Translations under genes and position numbers: made by a program
Assembly (NCBI RefSeq): GCF_014199215.1
Contig: NZ_JACIJC010000006.1
Coordinates: 83,105 to 147,104, forward strand
Direction of reading: 5' to 3'
DNA from: Sphingobium boeckii
Lineage (GTDB): Bacteria; Pseudomonadota; Alphaproteobacteria; Sphingomonadales; Sphingomonadaceae
Length of the DNA: 64,000 nt
The notes under the pieces: generated by a model
Databases searched by the model: none
The model's input: the letters and a program-made list of their open reading frames with translations, nothing else
Told to the model about the DNA's origin: nothing
Part shown: one piece after another, positions 62,264 to 64,000 of the stretch
Numbering within the stretch: position 1 is the first letter of the stretch
Layout of the letters: each line of letters starts with the position of its first letter

Positions 62264-63520
62264 GTGCTTACGGACGCCGCACTTAAGTCGCTGAAGGCGA
62301 AAGAGAAATCGTACAAGGTCACTGATCGCGATGGGATGTACGCTCACGTCACGGTCAAGGGTGCGGTCACCTTCCGATTGGACTACCGGCTAAATGGCAG
62401 GCGGGAGACCGTTACCCTTGGGAAGTATGGACTTGATGGCCTGTCGCTTGCGAGAGCGCGCGAGAAGTGCATCGACGCGCGCCGGCTCATTGGCGAGGGA
62501 CTCTCGCCAGCGATCGAGAAGCAACGCGAGAAACGGCGGATCAAGGAAGCGAAGAGCTTTGGCGAGTTCGGCGAGAAGTGGCTTACCGCTGCCCCGATGG
62601 CCGACAGCACTAGGGCGATGCGGAGGTCGATCTTCGAGAGGGAACTGCTGCCGGTCTGGCGCAATCGGCTACTCCCCGAAATCAGGCCTGACGATCTGCG
62701 GGCGCACTGCGCAAAAATCGTTGATCGAGGCGCGCCTGCGACAGCGATCCACGTCCGTGACATCCTCAAGCAAATCTACGGTTACGCCATTCTGCATGGG
62801 GAGAAGGTACAGAACCCTGCCGACGAAGTCGGACCCGCGTCGATAGCGACCTTCGCACCGAAAGACCGGTCGCTATCACCGAGCGAGATCCGGGTGATGT
62901 TGAAGCAGCTCGAGCATGTAGCGACGCTTCCAACAATTCGGCTCGGGATGAGGCTGTTCCTCCTGACGATGGTGCGGAAGAGCGAATTGCAGGATGCCAT
63001 CTGGGACGAGGTCGATTTCGAGAACGCTGTTTGGACCATCCCGAAGGAGCGCATGAAGAGATCAAAGGCGCACAATGTCTATCTATCGCGCCAGGTGCTC
63101 GACATCATGATTGCGCTGAAGACATGCGCTGGGAATTCCAGATATCTGCTCCCTTCGCGGTACGACGCAGACGCTCCCATGTCGAGAGCCACCTTTAACA
63201 GGGTGACCTATTCAGTCGTCGACCGGGCAAAGAGCGAGGGGCTGCCGCTAGATCCATTCACGGTGCACGACCTGCGGCGAACTGGGTCAACGCTGCTGAA
63301 CGAACTAGGCTTTAACAGCGACTGGATTGAGAAGTGCCTTGCGCATGAGGACGGGAGGTCTTCGCGGGGCGTTTACAACAAGGCGGAGTATGAGACTCAA
63401 CGCCGCCATATGATGCAGGAGTGGTCGAACACGGTGGATGCTTGGGTCGCGGGACAGAAGTACGCCCATACGCTTCTTCCACCCAACATGGACCTGCTTG
63501 TGCTCGAGCCTAGTGTTTGA
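62264..63520 (+). CDS. Tyrosine recombinase, P4-type integrase
   Basis: Site-specific recombinase of 418 residues. The N-terminal Arm/DUF4102 domain (LTDAALKSLKAKEKSYKVTD, RLDYRLNGRRETVTLGKYG) is followed by a core-binding domain. The catalytic domain has the Arg in LLTMVRKSELQDA, Lys in the beta hairpin PKERMKRSKAH, HDLRRTGSTLLNELG, and LAHEDGRS. The nucleophile Tyr is in RGVYNKAEYE. The start is GTG at 62264 after GGGAGG. Its position at the guaA 3' end indicates that it integrates the island there. The end overlaps the convergent alpA gene by eleven bases. Confidence 0.95.
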   Translation: MLTDAALKSLKAKEKSYKVTDRDGMYAHVTVKGAVTFRLDYRLNGRRETVTLGKYGLDGLSLARAREKCIDARRLIGEGLSPAIEKQREKRRIKEAKSFGEFGEKWLTAAPMADSTRAMRRSIFERELLPVWRNRLLPEIRPDDLRAHCAKIVDRGAPATAIHVRDILKQIYGYAILHGEKVQNPADEVGPASIATFAPKDRSLSPSEIRVMLKQLEHVATLPTIRLGMRLFLLTMVRKSELQDAIWDEVDFENAVWTIPKERMKRSKAHNVYLSRQVLDIMIALKTCAGNSRYLLPSRYDADAPMSRATFNRVTYSVVDRAKSEGLPLDPFTVHDLRRTGSTLLNELGFNSDWIEKCLAHEDGRSSRGVYNKAEYETQRRHMMQEWSNTVDAWVAGQKYAHTLLPPNMDLLVLEPSV

Positions 63521-63779
63521 CCGGCCGGTTGCGCCGCAACGTCACGTCGGGGCATGGCGCCCGCTTGATTGCCTTTGCGCGAGAGGCACGGCGTCGCGCG
63601 TCGAGCCATGCCTCGACCTCGGCCAAGTCCCAGACGACGCAGCGCGAGGTCAAATAGAAGCGTTCGGGGAATTCGCCGCGCTGCTCCATCTCGTAGATCG
63701 TGCTGTCGGCCAGCGGAACGATCTCGCGCAATTGCTGCCGCCGGATCGTCTTACGCAACGCGAGGGCAATTTCGGCCAT
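63510..63779 (-). CDS. AlpA-family excisionase/transcription regulator
   Basis: An 89-residue MerR-like winged-helix protein of the AlpA family: RKTIRRQQLREIVPLADSTI, YEMEQRGEFPERFYLTSRCV, then VWDLAEVEAWLDARR, the characteristic order. In the CP4-57 prophage AlpA raises integrase expression and promotes excision. A C-terminal basic tail (RRRASRAKAIKRAP) is present. It is convergent with the integrase gene and overlaps its end. GGAGAT lies just upstream of the ATG. Confidence 0.92.
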   Translation of the reverse strand: MAEIALALRKTIRRQQLREIVPLADSTIYEMEQRGEFPERFYLTSRCVVWDLAEVEAWLDARRRASRAKAIKRAPCPDVTLRRNRPVKH

Positions 63780-63807
63780 TCTGCATCTCCTTCAATCTCT
63801 GTCGGGA

Positions 63808-63824
63808 GATAGAAGACGATAGAC
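63808..63824 (-). promoter_or_regulatory. 17-base site shared with the int upstream region, copy 2
   Basis: GATAGAAGACGATAGAC, the near reverse complement (16 of 17) of 62051-62067, lies about 29 bases before the alpA start codon. A site in both upstream regions of an int-alpA pair is a natural candidate for AlpA binding. The match is seen directly; the role is inferred. Confidence 0.55.
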
Positions 63825-63906
63825 GCGGGAAGACGAAAGCCCTGGCCGCCCGACGTGCGGTAATATCGGGCTCTAGCGAATAAATCGGACGGTTCTACTT
63901 GGCGCT

Positions 63907-64000
63907 GTTGATTGCCGCTGAGAAGTGACCCGGGGAAGCCAGTAATTTCCACTGAGAAGTGACCCATGTTTGAACCCGTCCCTGGCTTTGATGAGCGGGG
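63907..64000. mobile_element. Probable IS21-family element, terminal part
   Basis: Two copies of a 17-base direct repeat, CCGCTGAGAAGTGACCC (63915-63931) and CCACTGAGAAGTGACCC (63949-63965), are spaced 34 bases apart and preceded by TGTTGATTG. Iterated terminal repeats with the GAGAAGTGACCC wording are characteristic of IS21-family ends. Beyond them an ATG at 63966 opens a frame (MFEPVPGFDE...) that runs off the window. It is too short to identify and need not be istA. Confidence 0.55.
63966..64000 (+). CDS. Possible start of a gene beyond the right edge
   Basis: ATG at 63966-63968 is followed by eleven open codons (MFEPVPGFDER) to the edge. It starts directly after the second IS21-like terminal repeat. 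No ribosome-binding site is evident, and the residues do not resemble a transposase start I know. Listed only so the edge is not overlooked. Confidence 0.2.
   Translation, partial: MFEPVPGFDER

Larger units (their letters stand above)
61955..64000. mobile_element. Left end of a genomic island inserted at guaA
   Basis: From the guaA 3' end to the window edge the DNA carries a P4-type integrase, an AlpA-type regulator and an IS21-like terminus. The region is lower in GC than the core and has AT-rich spacers. No core gene follows before the edge. The other boundary and the cargo lie outside the window. Confidence 0.8.

Overview
The window is a piece of chromosome from a GC-rich alphaproteobacterium, almost certainly of the order Sphingomonadales. 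The evidence is protein wording typical of that group, a GapR-type protein, the TIGR02186-TauE pair, and the short palindromic intergenic repeats common in sphingomonad genomes. It is mostly vertically inherited core genome with a few accessory patches. No rRNA, tRNA or CRISPR array was seen.

Layout. 1-3.2 kb, minus strand: the start of tolQ, ybgC, then ruvB, ruvA and ruvC (Holliday-junction processing), separated by palindromic repeats. 3.2-7.7 kb: yebC, gapR, a DUF1244 gene, pyruvate kinase (plus strand), a PIN-toxin/antitoxin pair, a HAD phosphatase and the small rpmJ. 7.7-14.7 kb: galE, a DUF4136 lipoprotein coupled to an M14 carboxypeptidase, a dienelactone hydrolase, gpmA, a diguanylate cyclase and purEK. 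14.8-20.8 kb, minus strand: a HerA-like ATPase, a TauE/TIGR02186 pair, and an NfrB-like glycosyltransferase coupled to a predicted outer-membrane protein. 21.0-31.3 kb, plus strand: a thioester-containing alpha-2-macroglobulin with its usual partner penicillin-binding protein 1C, then nhaA and a zinc-ribbon/SH3 membrane protein.

31.4-48.1 kb is the str-S10-spc ribosomal super-operon (rpsL to secY and adk). 52.6-55.4 kb is the alpha operon (rpsM, rpsK, rpoA, rplQ). The two are separated by 4.5 kb carrying an SRPBCC protein, glutamate dehydrogenase, a beta/gamma-crystallin-like protein, a small lipoprotein and a DmeRF-type Ni/Co efflux module with a clear palindromic operator. Several spacers in the ribosomal clusters hold strong RNA hairpins. 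rpsL encodes Arg at position 88 instead of the usual Lys, a substitution known to give streptomycin resistance.

55.5-56.8 kb is a small, lower-GC two-gene accessory insert of unknown function. It is followed by an S9 prolyl oligopeptidase, a glycine-rich secreted protein and guaA. From the 3' end of guaA to the end of the window a genomic island begins: P4-type integrase, AlpA-type regulator, and what looks like the end of an IS21-family element at the right edge. A 17-bp sequence is shared in inverted orientation by the int and alpA upstream regions. The best candidates for something undescribed are the two-gene insert at 55.57-56.80 kb and the control region of the guaA island.
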